A DNA stretch of 64,000 nt. Source: Hibiscus mutabilis (lineage: Eukaryota > Streptophyta > Magnoliopsida > Malvales > Malvaceae). Under the pieces are notes generated by a model. That model worked only from the letters and a program-made list of their open reading frames with translations, did no database searches and was not told the origin of the DNA. Below, piece by piece: positions 45,581 through 56,632 of the stretch (positions within the stretch are counted from its first letter, which is position 1; each line of letters starts with the position of its first letter). A program made the position numbers and the translations under genes. Location of the stretch: contig CM033728.1 in the NCBI GenBank assembly GCA_019671005.1, positions 23,263,099 through 23,327,098 of the forward strand, given 5' to 3'.

Positions 45581-47625
45581 ATGTATCACTAACCAAAAGC
45601 AAATCCCATTGCTAAACCTCAATTTAAGCCTTCCCATGCATAACAACCATATGCAAAGCTTAAAGAGTAAATATGTATAAATCACATTATACAACATAAG
45701 CATTTCAATGATACATTAACAATTATATTGGCTCACAAGTGATAGTTAACCAAGTTCCATTTACAAAAGAGTTCATCAGATACACGGATTCAACAACTGT
45801 TCAACCAACATTTCAAGCCATCTCAACCGGAATAGCAATACAATAACAATCGCGGTACATTACCAACCGGGTACCTATACAACCCAAAAGGACACTGAGC
45901 CCTTTCATCGGTTAGGCGCTTAATCCACTAATAGGAGTTTATGGTTTTTAACAATTTTAGTGCACTCAATCCTATGGCCGCCCAACTATATCCAATAACA
46001 ATTTTAAAACCACGTCACTTGCCAATATAATTAACCTTTAGCCATTTACCTCGCTGTTTTTAACAAGGATTCACCAAACCATTTTTCCAAAGCAACATCA
46101 CATGCTTTAAACACAAGTATAAACCACATACTTACAAGGATCACTTATCATGTGCATCCTTCAGCATTTCATGCTTAAAAATAGTATATCAAACACTTTA
46201 AATCATGCTTAAATAGTAGGTAATGTGTAAATCAAAACAAGTGCATAAACCATTTAACACTATCACGACCGAGAAAGATAATCAACTTTTACTTACTTCC
46301 GAGTTTAAACCAGCGTATCAAGCTAAGTTTAAACTCCCATAAACCACCTTTAAAACATTCCAAAGCTGGAATCCACGTTCTCACTCACCGATACGCGAAA
46401 CCTCGATTCGCCGATGCAAAATCGAGCGTCTGAAGCCTCCAAAACCTCAACGATCACTTCTGGATCAACCTCCCCTGTTTTAACCACATAACAACAGAGG
46501 ATTAATGCATTTCAATGCCTTCAAACACTACATCAACAGATCCTCACGGACTCTCATAATCACTTCTCAATTACCCAACCACAACAACCGAAAACACCAT
46601 TTAATCCTTTCCAAACACAACCCAGCCATAATCTAACAATTAGACACCTTCAATATCATCAATTAACATCTAAAAAAAGGATCAAAACATCCTAACACTT
46701 CCAGTAACCAAACAACCACCACAACTCCACAAAAACACAATTCTAACAACCTAAACAATTAGAGATTCAAGAGTTTTGGGATTCCATTGTTAAAAATGAC
46801 TTATCAACATTATTATACATCCATGATATGTTTAAAATCAATCCAAATCACTGAAAAATAGATCCAATTCGGATCTTTCACTATTTTATCAATTTTACCC
46901 AATTAAATCAATTAATTTAATATAAAAACACAAAATAAGATTATAAACCATAAATCAAGGATCAAATAATTGGGAATATCAATAAAGAACCATTCAATAG
47001 AGGAGATCATGGACCTTACCCCTATTGTGTGATTTCCCCCTCAGTGGGCTTGTTTAAAGCTAGGAAAACACAAGATTCTAATGAGGTTTTGTAAATCAAT
47101 GTTAAATAATCAATTGTAGATCAAGAATCTAAGTAAAAAGGATCCCTCACCTCTGGTTTTTGATGAAAACTTGAGTGTTTGGCAGAAAAAAAGTGGAGAA
47201 AAAGTTACATCAAATTTGTTTAAAAGCAAATAACTAACTTTAATATCTAAAACCCCTTTTAATTAACTTTTAAAACACATGTTAAAATTATTTAACTGAA
47301 GGGAGAAATCACCAACAAAAACTTGGTAAAATAGCTCCTTAAGGATTCTAAGAATTTGACCCTTTTCATTTTAGTCACTTTAAAAATAGTTTTCAAAAAT
47401 TGCATTTTGGTCACTAGCCAAGGTGTCATACCTCCAAATCTCATTTTCCAAATTTGACTCCACCAATATTAATCATATATTAAAACATGATCTTTAACCA
47501 TTTTTCCATATTTTATCTCACCGAAAAAATATATGGTCTCAAATACGACTCAAATCTCTAACCCAGTCCACCGGACCGTCTAATAAACCTCAAAACTGCT
47601 AGGCCCAAAACCGGGGCGTTATACA
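45581..47625 (-). repeat. Element A 3' LTR, piece 3
   Basis: Starts with the ATGTA duplication of C and ends GTTATACA at 47625 beside the polypurine tract. Up to about 46750 it matches 53440-54680 of the other LTR. It lacks about 90 bp present there near 53810-53890. Confidence 0.92.
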
Positions 47626-47640
47626 TCTCCCCCACTTAAG
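47626..47640 (-). promoter_or_regulatory. Element A polypurine tract
   Basis: Minus strand CTTAAGTGGGGGAGA directly before the 3' LTR start TGTATAACG. Equivalent to 3367-3378. Confidence 0.88.
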
Positions 47641-47711
47641 AAATTTTGTCCTCGAAATTTACCCTGAGGAAACAAAAGCAGAAACTGCTCCAACATCTCT
47701 GACTTACATTC

Positions 47712-48110
47712 TCACATGGCTTTCTTAACACTGCGACGCCTCCGCAACACCTTAACAAGCTCAACCGTCTTACCATGTAGAACCCTATTGCTGGCATCAA
47801 GGATCTCCACCGGACCCTTATCATAGGATAAATCCAATCTCAATACAATGCCTTTCACCAGCATAACATGCGAGGAATCCAACCAATACCTCTGGAACAT
47901 CGTCACATGAAACACATCATGAAACCTCTCCAACACAGGTGGTAACCTCAAACGATAAGCAACAAGACCCACACGCTCAACAACCTCGTATGGTCCAATA
48001 AACCACGGGCTGTACTTTCCTTTTTGCCCAAAACACGTCCCCTTCCTCCAATGCAACACCAACATGATCATCCGATCATCAACAACACACTCTATAACAC
48101 TACGCTTCAA
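47712..48110 (-). pseudogene. Integrase C-terminus and chromodomain (element A)
   Basis: A 132-codon open piece of pol. It shows Ser-Pro-Trp-Phe-Ile-Gly-Pro-Tyr-Glu-Val, the intact GPY block, then Tyr-Arg-Leu-Arg-Leu-Pro-Pro and Asp-Val-Phe-His-Val-Thr-Met. A chromodomain follows, ending near Val-Lys-Val-Leu-Arg-Arg-Arg-Arg-Ser, where the expected Trp is Arg. The GPY block is better preserved than in the plus-strand copy. The first Met is not a real start. Confidence 0.87.
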
Positions 48111-48278
48111 AACTGCGTAGAATTTCTAACAATCCGAAGCTGCTCTCAAGTGCTCACATATCAACTTCACCTTATCACTGGTGCCTTTCAACACATCCGA
48201 CATGGGAACATATTTTTTCCTCATTTCAACCCAACATACTGCTACGTCACTTCCTACCATACAACGCTTTGTACGGTG

Positions 48279-48720
48279 TCATCTGTATACTTGCCTGATA
48301 ACTGCTATTAAAGCAAACTCTACCAAAGGCATCTGCTTTTCTCGCGATCCATGGAACTCAATGATACACAACTTAACATATCCATCAAAACCTAAATTAC
48401 ACACTCCAACTGACCATCCGTTCGAAAATGATACGAAGGACTGTAATGCAACCACTAACTCAAAGCGCAAAGTAACATCTCTAGAACCCTACCGTAAACC
48501 ACGGATTTTTGTCCAAACTATGGACTCAAGCACACTATGCAAACACACCAACCCGGCAATATACAAATCTGCCAACTTGTCTAAAGTACACACCACAAAG
48601 ACGCACACACTTTGCAACTCAATCAACAACCTCCTAAATGGAGTCCTTTTTGGTCGGTGTCAAATACAACCCAGACACAAAATCAACGGTGGCTCTTCCT
48701 ACGTCCTCTAGTGTCCTCCA
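48279..48720 (-). pseudogene. Integrase core remnant (element A)
   Basis: Minus-strand blocks Val-Asp-Phe-Val-Ser-Gly-Leu (near 48695), Thr-Pro-Thr-Lys-Lys-Asp-Ser-Ile (near 48655) and Cys-Ile-Ile-Glu-Phe-His-Gly-Ser...Leu-Val-Glu-Phe-Ala (48380-48300) are colinear with the DDE core. Stops and frameshifts occur throughout, and the catalytic Ser-Asp and Glu blocks are not readable. Confidence 0.78.
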
Positions 48721-48830
48721 CAGTTGCAATAACCCAAAAAAACTGATGCTCAGCTTTCACTTATTGTCATACCATGTATCGATCAACAAAATCAGCGACA
48801 TCTTCCTTTAGACCAACCCAACAAGAACTG

Positions 48831-49352
48831 GCATGCGCTTCAGATAAAACAACATGCCTCAACTCAACATCAAGAGACACCACTTTTCAATCTTTAAAAC
48901 ACACCATCCTATCATCATTAATGTGAAAATCTATCAGATTTCCTTCACTAATAACCTGAACAGGTGGTACTCATGCATCATCACAAAACTGACTTTCCTT
49001 AACCAATTTTGGAAAGGCAGTTTTGGAAAGACACCACTTTTCAATCTTTAAAACACACCACCATATCATCATTAACGTGAAAATCCATCAGATTTTCTTT
49101 GCTGATAACCTGAACAGGCGGTATTCATGCATCATCACAAAACTGTCTTTCCTTAACCAATTTTGGAAAGGCATGCGCTTCAAATAAAACAACATGCCTC
49201 AACTCAACATCAAGAGACACTATTTTTCAATCTTTAAAACACACCACCCTATCATCATTAACATGAAAATCCATCATATTTCCTTCCCTGATAACCTGAA
49301 CAGGCGATACTCATGCATCATCACAAAACTACCTTTCCTTAACCAATTTTGA
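48831..49352 (-). repeat. Local triplication inside element A pol
   Basis: A segment of 140-180 bp coding the RNase H-integrase linker and HHCC approach occurs three times: 48831-49018, 49028-49170 (one end missing) and 49171-49352. The word ACACCACTTTTCAATC or its variant starts at 48877, 49031 and 49217. Minus-strand translation of each gives Val-Ile-Ser-Glu-Gly-Asn-Leu-Ile-Asp-Phe-like blocks. The neighbouring elements have one copy. Confidence 0.85.
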
Positions 49353-49469
49353 CCAGGATGACTTCACTTGTAACTCGGCCATCAAGCCTCCACCACGCAT
49401 CAAACTCAACCGTGTAAACAACATCCTCAACTCCACTGCAACACTCATATACAAAGCTTCGGCTACAAC

Positions 49470-50732
49470 CTTAGCTCGGATGATATTCAATTATCAATTT
49501 CTAACCCTTAAGGAACTCTAACCACCCAAGATGTCAAAGATTCAAATCACCTTTCATTTCCATTTACAACCACTCATGATCCGAGAACACAACACACTCC
49601 TCATCATGGAATCAGTGTCTCTAAAACCTTTAAACAACCACCATTGTGGCAAGCTTCACATCATGCGTAGGACAAAAGTGCTCGTGCACCCTTAATTATC
49701 TAGATGCATAAGACATAACTTCACTTGCAATACTACAATCTCAACAAACCTTGATGTTAAAAACTGGATCTAGCAAACCCACAAACTGCCAACTCTAACG
49801 TTGGTCGCTCAAAACTAGTACAAGCTAATCTCCCAAGAATCAATCTTTAACATCCACTTAAAACCTTGAGAACTCCAAGAACCTTATTACCAAAACTATC
49901 TACATACGCTACCTTACTTACACCATCACTCCATTGATTTTCAATCAGTCATCCATAAGTGTGAACATATGTTTGCATGATTACTTATATGCCCTTATAG
50001 ATGTCTATGTATATGTATACAAGACCTCTAATGTCATGCCCAAATGTATGCATGTACTGACATATTTACATATATATAAGTGTTTTTGCAACTGTGCATG
50101 TTTAACTGTTCACAATTACTAATAACATTCTTAGAACCAGAATTCTTTGCAACATACCCAAAACTTGTACTTACCAAATAAATAGCAACATTCACTTCTT
50201 TCCAAAAATCCACTAAACCATTCATACTTATCGATCAAAACCCTTTCATGTGCTACCACACACGAAAAGACTATCAATAAACACAACAACCAACTGCCCC
50301 AAAAACTAAGACTACCTGATTCAACAAAACTATGAACGCAACTTATGCATCGATCAAACCAAATGGCATAACTAAGAACTCACACTGTCATCCCCTTACA
50401 AAAGGAAAATATAAACACAACTACATCCTTTACCTACAACAGATAACACTCGGACCTCAACTCATACTTACAACTACTGAAGCACCCTCGAACTAATCAA
50501 CAAAACATTAGCTTGTTCAGCTACCGAGAACCAAAGCACATTCGCATCATGCTATCCTCCTTTTTTTCAAAACGACACCAGCGTAAACCCCCGGTGAAAC
50601 ACTAAGCCTGATAAACCCTTTATCAAGCAACTCCTGAAGTTGCGTCTTTAACCTCTTCAACTCCCTCGAGCCATGCACAAAGAGCAATAGACACCGGAGC
50701 TGTGTTTTCATACAACTTAATGCCAAACTCAA
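49470..50732 (-). pseudogene. RT and RNase H remnant (element A)
   Basis: From the 5' side the minus strand shows the block Leu-Gln-Glu-Leu-Leu-Asp-Lys-Gly-Phe-Ile-Arg-Leu-Ser-Val-Ser-Pro (50660-50570). Cys-Glu-Phe-Leu-Val-Met-Pro-Phe-Gly-Leu follows (50380-50345), then a catalytic box reading Phe-Ile-Asp-Ser (50270-50284) in place of Phe-Ile-Asp-Asp. RNase H gives Val-Phe-Ser-Asp-His-Glu-Trp-Leu (about 49600) and Ile-Ile-Glu-Tyr-His-Pro (about 49490). Order and spacing fit a chromovirus. Loss of the second catalytic Asp and many stops make it inactive. Confidence 0.82.
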
Positions 50733-50859
50733 CCTCTCAATCCAATGGCAAACCCGGCCATTCCCTCGAAAACACCCAAAAACTCACATACACTATCTTG
50801 AGCATGCACTTCCTATGACCCTAGATTCATAATATTGGATAGGGATGCCTTGCAACCAA

Positions 50860-51200
50860 AATTTGTCAAACAACTCGCTTCCAACGCCAAAATAGCATTA
50901 GACAAGAATTTAAAATTCTCGCCCGTGATTACCACCTCGTAACCATCAGCAAGTTTTAAGGCAACTCGCTAGGATTCAAAACCAACCCTAGCTCTATTTT
51001 ATAGCCACTACTCCTTACCCAGAATTACATCTAAAATAGTGGAGTGGCATCTTTAACAAAACAACCATAACCTCAAGATATTAAAGCATCGATGAACATT
51101 TCCAAACATCCTTCTCACAACAATCGTCTAACCGGAAGAACTAACCACCTGTATTCCCACAACTAACACTTATGAGACGATCGTTCAAACCATAGCTCCC
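50860..51200 (-). pseudogene. Protease-region remnant (element A)
   Basis: Minus-strand translation around 50945-50880 reads Glu-Val-Val-Ile-Thr-Gly-Glu-Asn-Phe-Lys-Phe-Leu-Ser-Asn-Ala. This matches the post-protease block at about 380-425 in the plus-strand copy (Val-Val-Val-Val-Gly-Glu-Asn-Val-Lys-Phe-Leu-Ser-Asn). The catalytic Asp-Ser-Gly is not readable further upstream. Confidence 0.65.
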
Positions 51201-51456
51201 ACAAACGTTAACAAAGACAAGCACATGAGTTTACACTCCACATAACAAATGAAGATAATCCCGCCTCATGAGACCACACAATCCACATACTCAACATGTA
51301 TTAAATACTGATCTAGCCTGGATACTCTAACCCTGTGGTCCTCACCCAGCACTGTCATCACCTCGTCTTAACTTAGGGCGATATCTTTTATCACCATTCC
51401 TTTTAAACTGAACATTACCGAAACTAGAATCTATAATTCCCTTGCTAAAGCAGAAC

Positions 51457-51678
51457 CTAACCAAAACCCCAGGTTCTACTCGATGTACTTCTCTCGTGCA
51501 CCAACACGTCAAAAATGGTGCAGTCGGAAGCCAACATGTATACCCTAACATCTTGTACCAACTCACATCGGATTCGGTCACAACGACACTTCCCTACCAA
51601 CACCAGTTCAAGAGCATATCGGCTCAACTGGACAATTTGTATCCTAACTCGACCACATACACGCGACCTTGATCCCAA
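51457..51678 (-). pseudogene. Gag core remnant (element A)
   Basis: A 73-codon frame includes Gln-Leu-Ser-Arg-Tyr-Ala-Leu-Glu-Leu-Val, Cys-Asp-Arg-Ile-Arg-Cys-Glu-Leu, and Val-Arg-Val-Tyr-Met-Leu-Ala-Ser-Asp-Cys-Thr-Ile-Phe-Asp. This matches the second half of the chromovirus Gag domain. The zinc knuckle that should follow is not visible. 51679-52450 upstream is probably decayed gag start and leader; 51201-51456 is unassigned. Confidence 0.72.
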
Positions 51679-52450
51679 CCATGATCTCTCATTCCTTTCA
51701 ATCTATGTGTCTAAACCCCAGACACTTCTTCCAAAACTCAGCATGAAAAGATTCTCAATCCACATCATCAGGTTTCACGCTTGCAGATATAGTGGTCTAC
51801 CAATTAACACATCACCATACAATGGGGATTCAACACACCTCAACTTACGGGTACCAATACACCCCACTTGGTCCGAGCCCAGATAACAATGGCCATCCCA
51901 ATCTCGAATGCCTCGAGTGACAAACCACGATACTCAACTCCTCTTAAACTGTAGGGATACTCCAACGGTAGCCTCATTTGCCCAACCGCTGGTGCAAGCA
52001 CTGCACTTCAGCAGCAACAGCTTACAAGCTCAAAACATCGCCTATAGCAAGGCATCATATCACTTAACTCTGGCTCAACCGGCACAGGTGGTACATACTT
52101 CAGGGTGACAAACCCCCAGGAGACACAATACTCTCCTTACTCACTGCCCAAAGGCAACAGCATCACGCTAGTTCTTATTTCTCCTCTCGGTCGTGTCATA
52201 ACACATTTTCTAAGGCATGATAATCATTTCAAAACAAAACAAAAATAGCCAGGCCAGCTTCAAGCAAGGATCCAAGACTTCCATTTGAAAATCATAACAT
52301 TTTAGACTATAATAATAAGGTAATGGTTTTTCGAATTCCCCCCCCTCAACATGGCATAAAGCAACCAACGTGCATATTACAATCATCGTGCATAGCAATC
52401 AACAGAGTATAACTCACAACAACCATACCAACTCCCAATTATCTCAAACC

Positions 52451-52464
52451 TAGCTTTGATACCA
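52451..52464 (-). promoter_or_regulatory. Element A primer-binding site (initiator tRNA-Met type)
   Basis: Minus strand TGGTATCAAAGCTA, one base from the initiator tRNA-Met consensus. The LTR starts at 52470. Confidence 0.85.
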
Positions 52465-52469
52465 CCAAA

Positions 52470-54682
52470 TGTAACCCCATCGACCTGGCCAAGTCTCAAG
52501 ACCGAATTGAGCGAGCTACATTAGGTTTACCAAAGTAAACCGCGAAGATGAAACTCGAAACACATATTTTTTCTTTTATATTATCCAGGTGAACAATTAT
52601 CATCTTACGTGTACATATTAATTTTAGGTGAAAACTCAACTTAATCGGGCATCGAAAAGACATCCAATTGAACTCAAATGCAATTTAGGGACCAAATTGC
52701 AATTCTAGAGAAATTCAAGGACTTTGCCCAATTTTATGTTACCATCCTTCAATTCAATATATTTCATGCGTACATGTGAAATTTTGCCTCAAACCAAGCT
52801 CATTAGCATCATCAATTAAGCATTGCCAATTTTTAGGGATCAAAATGTAAATCTGCAAAACTATAAGGACTTACTTAAAATTTTATTTACCAATCCTCAA
52901 TTAATCAGGTTCCATGAATACATGTCAAAAATCAGCTTAATACGATCATCCCAACACATTCAATTGCATTCATAACAATGAAGGACCCAAATAGAAGAAT
53001 CAAAAACATTGAATAACTCAACAACAGAAATAACTGATGGGCGTATCGATACGGCCCCAAGGTGTATAGATACACGGGTCATACCGATACGGTCGATATA
53101 CGTATCGATATGGTTGTACGATTTTAGAATCCAGTAGCTTGAGACCGTATTGATACACCAATGACTGTATCGATACCAGGCCAAAATTTTGCTTCCCGCT
53201 GCCTTTTGAGACTTGAATCCTCTGCATTGATGGACAAAGATAGCGTAAGCACACTAGGATTAGTGATGAATGCTCAAAAACAAAACACCATCATTTCATT
53301 TAAAACCATTTTCCAACAACACATTGAAATCCCATTTCAATCAATCTTAAACATCACTTAAACATTATCGTTTGAAATATCATGCCTTAAAAACCATGCA
53401 CTTTAACACTTTCAAAACCAGCATATTAAACCATATGCATCATGTATCATTAACCAACAGTAAATCCCATTGCTAAACCTCAATTTAAACCTTCCCATGC
53501 ATAACAACCATATGCAAAGCTTAAAGAGTAAACATGTATAAATCACATTATACAACATAAACCTTTAAATGATACATTAACAATTATATTGGCTCACAAG
53601 TGATAATTAACCAAGATCCATTTACAAAAGTGTTCATCGGATACACGGATTCAATAAGTGTTCAACCAACACTTCAAGCCATCTCAACCGGAATAGCGAT
53701 AAAATAACAATCGCGGTATATTACCAACCGGGTACCTATACAGCCCACGGGGACACCGACCCCTTTCATCGGTTAGACTCTTAATCCACTAATGGGAGTT
53801 TACGGTACTGTTAACCCCTCTATCGTTAGGGTACTCAGATGGATTTTTCGATACACGGATCTAAACCCCTCAACATCTAAGGCGGCTTATTATAGTGCAC
53901 TCAATCCTATGGCCGGCCAACTATATCCGATAACAATTTTAAAACCACATCACTTTCCAATATAATTAACCTTTAGCCATTTATCTCACTGTTTTTAACA
54001 AGCATTCACCAAACCATTTTTCCAAAGCAACATCACATGTTTTAAACACAAGTATAAACCACATACTTACAAGGATCACTTACCATGTGCATCCTTCAGC
54101 ATTTCATGCTTAAAAATAGTATATCAAACACTTTAAATCATGCTTAAACAGTAGGTAATGTGTAAATCCAAACAAGTGCATAAACCATTTAACACTAGCA
54201 CGACCGAGAGTGATAATCCACTTTTACTTACTTCTGAGTTTAAACCAGCGTATCAAGCTAAGTTTAAACTCCCATAAACCACCATTAAAACATTCCAAAA
54301 CTAGAATCCATGTTCTCACGCACCGATACGCAAAACCTCGATTCGCCAACGCGAAATCAAGCGTCCGAAGCCTCCAAAACCTCAACGATCACTTCCGAAT
54401 CAACCTCTCCTATTTTAACCACATAACAACAGAGGATTAATGCATCTCAATGCCTTCAAACACTAAATCAACAGATCCTCATGGACTCTCACAATCACTT
54501 CTCAATTACCCAACCACAGCAACCGAAAACACCATCTAATCATTTCCAAACACAACCCAGCCATAATCTAACAATTAAACACCTTCACTATCATCAATTA
54601 ACATCTAAAAATAGGATCAAAACATCCTAACACTTCTAGCAACCAAATAACCACCACAATTCCACAAAAACAAAATTCTAAC
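52470..54682 (-). repeat. Element A 5' LTR, truncated by Athila insertion
   Basis: Starts TGTAACCCCATCGACC and is colinear with the three pieces of the other LTR. It stops at CTAAC (54678-54682), where the Athila LTR begins. It provides the uninterrupted sequence across the insertion sites of B (about 52867) and C (about 53440). Short frames here are not credible genes. Confidence 0.92.
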
Positions 54683-54906
54683 TGATAAGTGTTCAAAAGT
54701 ACTATTTTTCTTACCCTTTTTACTCATATTATTGTTAGACTTAGGCTCATATTAGTTGCATAGTTAGCCATTTATGCATTAATCCATGTTTCCTTCAATC
54801 GTTGAGCTTGATTGCATAACTTGGTAGTTTTTGTGGAAAAGATGCTGCTTTGGTGTGCTTTGTGTGTGTATGTGCAGGATCACTTGCCAAAGCAATGCCG
54901 AGCTAG

Positions 54907-54990
54907 TTGCCAGGGCAATGCATGAAGGAGATGCCGAGCCAGTTGCCAGGGCAATACATGAAGGAGACGCCGAGCCAGTTGCCATGGCAA
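54907..54990 (+). repeat. Three TTGCCNNGGCAA palindromes in U3
   Basis: TTGCCAGGGCAA at 54907-54918 and 54943-54954, and the fully palindromic TTGCCATGGCAA at 54979-54990, spaced 36 bp apart exactly. The spacing fits a 36-bp tandem unit containing GAAGGAGA and GCCGAGCC. Confidence 0.95.
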
Positions 54991-55233
54991 TTTTCGACAA
55001 GAGTAAAGGTGATATGGTAGTCGAAATTGAGGACTAAACAAGCCCAAGATGACGTGGAGCAAAGCCCAAACCCAAAGGAATTTGATTGCTATGCAGAGAT
55101 TAAAGAAGAATTAAATTCCAAGAAGATAGGAGAAGTTCTAGTAGGAATACAATTATAATAAAGAATTATATTCTTTAAAGATAATTTAATTCCAACTTAA
55201 ACTCCTCCTCAAAGAAGGACTTTGGCCTAGCCC

Positions 55234-55241
55234 TATAAATA
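55234..55241 (+). promoter_or_regulatory. LTR promoter TATA box
   Basis: CCCTATAAATAGC matches the plant TATA consensus. Transcription would begin about 30 bp downstream (near 55265). It is followed by TTTCGACAA words. The U3 palindromes lie about 250-330 bp upstream. Confidence 0.82.
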
Positions 55242-55892
55242 GCAAGGAGATTTCGACAATCCAAGGGAGAGAGCAATATGGAAATTTCGACAAGTCCAAG
55301 TAGGGCAAGAGGAGAGAATTTTCGACAAGCATCAAGGGCAAGGAGGATTTCGACAAGCCTCCTCCTTCATCCTTTTCTTTCTTGTTCGATTGGGTTCATG
55401 CTAGGGGTTGTTTATCTTGTGTTTCTTTGGAACCTAGCCATGAACTAAATTTACTTGGCTATGGTTATTGTGTTTTGTGGTTGTGAGAAACTATTGGTTT
55501 TTGTTTAGGTAATAAGAGTTTGCACTTTTCTATTTCAAGGTTTATTCATTCTTGGTTCTTATTCTTGTTTGCGAGTGAATTGGAAGAGGATCTCGTGATT
55601 TCATCTATTTATCTAATATCGGGAGAGTTAGATTCAAGAAATGAATGAATATGATCTTTATTCAATCTATTGATGGTGAAGATTAATCTGGCTTAGGAAT
55701 AAGTTAAGGAATTCAACGGCTAAGAGGAGCGCAAGATTGGTTGTTGTTCACCCTTGATTCACGCAGGGATGTATTATCAAGGCATGCACAAGTAGCTAGA
55801 GTTTCGACTTAGGGATAAGAAGAAACCATTGAAGAACGCTCTGCCGAACCTTGAAGGTTGCTGCCCGGACGCCCAAGTAGTTGCCCAACTAG

Positions 55893-55953
55893 TTGCCCGG
55901 GCAACCATCGATTAGTTGCCAAGGCAACCCGTTACAGCAAGTTGCCACGGCAA
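55893..55953 (+). repeat. Three TTGCCNNGGCAA palindromes in R-U5
   Basis: TTGCCCGGGCAA 55893-55904 (with flanks a perfect 14-bp palindrome), TTGCCAAGGCAA 55916-55927 and TTGCCACGGCAA 55942-55953. Single TTGCCC half sites flank them. Confidence 0.95.
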
Positions 55954-56254
55954 CCGAGTTGCCCATGCACTCTTTTACCAAAACAATCCAATCGGCTATC
56001 ACACCTCAACTCACGATAACCTGGCTATCTCTCTCTCATTTGAATTCATCTTTTCTTTTACTTTATTGCTTTCTAGATTAGTCATTAGTTAAACTCCTAT
56101 AATCCTTTACTTGTGTTTTTACTTTTTACGATTGCAAGAGACTAAATTCTTGAAGTGGCACCAATCCCTGTGGAGACGATATCTTTTATACTATAACTTG
56201 CGGCGTGTATACTTGCACATTTGCGTAGCACTTATTACGCGCAACAAGTTTTTT

Positions 56255-56270
56255 TGGCGCCGTTGTGGAT
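56255..56270 (+). promoter_or_regulatory. Primer-binding site, tRNA-Asp type
   Basis: TGGCGCCGTTGTGGAT. The Athila primer site complementary to tRNA-Asp begins TGGCGCCGTTGCCGGGG, so the first 11 bases match and the rest has diverged. Confidence 0.85.
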
Positions 56271-56632
56271 TGGCAATAGCGACTTTGTTTTTATTTTCTT
56301 GCACTTTCTTTTTATTTTTCTTGTTTAAAATTCAAAGAGCTAACAAACTTTGGTTTTGCATTGGTATATGACGGCGAGACCGACTTCACAGAATATCCCT
56401 TTGATCCGTAAATCGAATGAACCTTACAAAGACTTAGACGAAGGATAAGAGAAGCAATGGCAAATCAAGACGGCAATATGAATCAAGATGTTCGGCGGGA
56501 GGAGGAGTGATTCTTGCACACTAAACAGAACTATTCGAGACTATCTTGAAGAAGATCTTGATGGACTTAACCGGGAGTTGTCGCACCTGAAATTGAAGCC
56601 GACCACTTTGAGTTGAAACCGGTAATGTTTAA
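56271..56632 (+). other. Leader and frameshifted start of gag
   Basis: The stretch after the PBS. A short frame from an ATG near 56368 gives blocks such as Asp-Tyr-Leu-Glu-Glu-Asp-Leu (56530-56560) that resemble the Athila Gag N-terminus, but stops and frame changes interrupt it. The genuine start is uncertain. Confidence 0.6.

Larger units (their letters stand above)
23376..54682 (-). mobile_element. Element A: Tekay-like chromovirus, split by nested insertions
   Basis: A minus-strand element homologous to the plus-strand one at 1-6966. Its 3' LTR is in three pieces: 23376-23777, 33339-34316 and 45581-47625, about 3.4 kb in total. The interior is 47626-52469 (4.8 kb) and the 5' LTR starts at 52470. 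Elements B and C sit inside the 3' LTR, and the Athila element truncates the 5' LTR at 54682. The rest is beyond the window. The uninterrupted 5' LTR copy shows the original sequence at both insertion points, which proves the nesting. Confidence 0.92.
54683..56246 (+). repeat. Athila-like 5' LTR (1564 bp)
   Basis: Starts TGATAAGTGTTC and ends ACGCGCAACA, eight bases before the PBS. Contains three TTGCCNNGGCAA palindromes upstream of the TATA box and three downstream. The frames at 54831-55037 and 55893-56081 are byproducts of this repeated motif. Confidence 0.92.

Noticed and set aside
48024..48711. Plus-strand frames of 95 and 176 codons
   Set aside because: They are antisense shadows of the integrase remnant of element A.
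51515..51886. 123-codon plus-strand frame
   Set aside because: Antisense to the element A gag remnant; no domain.
29700..52464. The TAGCTCTGATACCA-like words as fragments of a tRNA-Met gene
   Set aside because: Only the 14-base 3' end is present, always beside an LTR edge; these are primer-binding sites.
54779..55062. Minus-strand frames with repeated Ala-Leu-Ala-Thr or Leu-Pro-Trp-Gln-Leu-Ala blocks
   Set aside because: They read through the 36-bp U3 repeat containing TTGCCNNGGCAA; no start context or domain.
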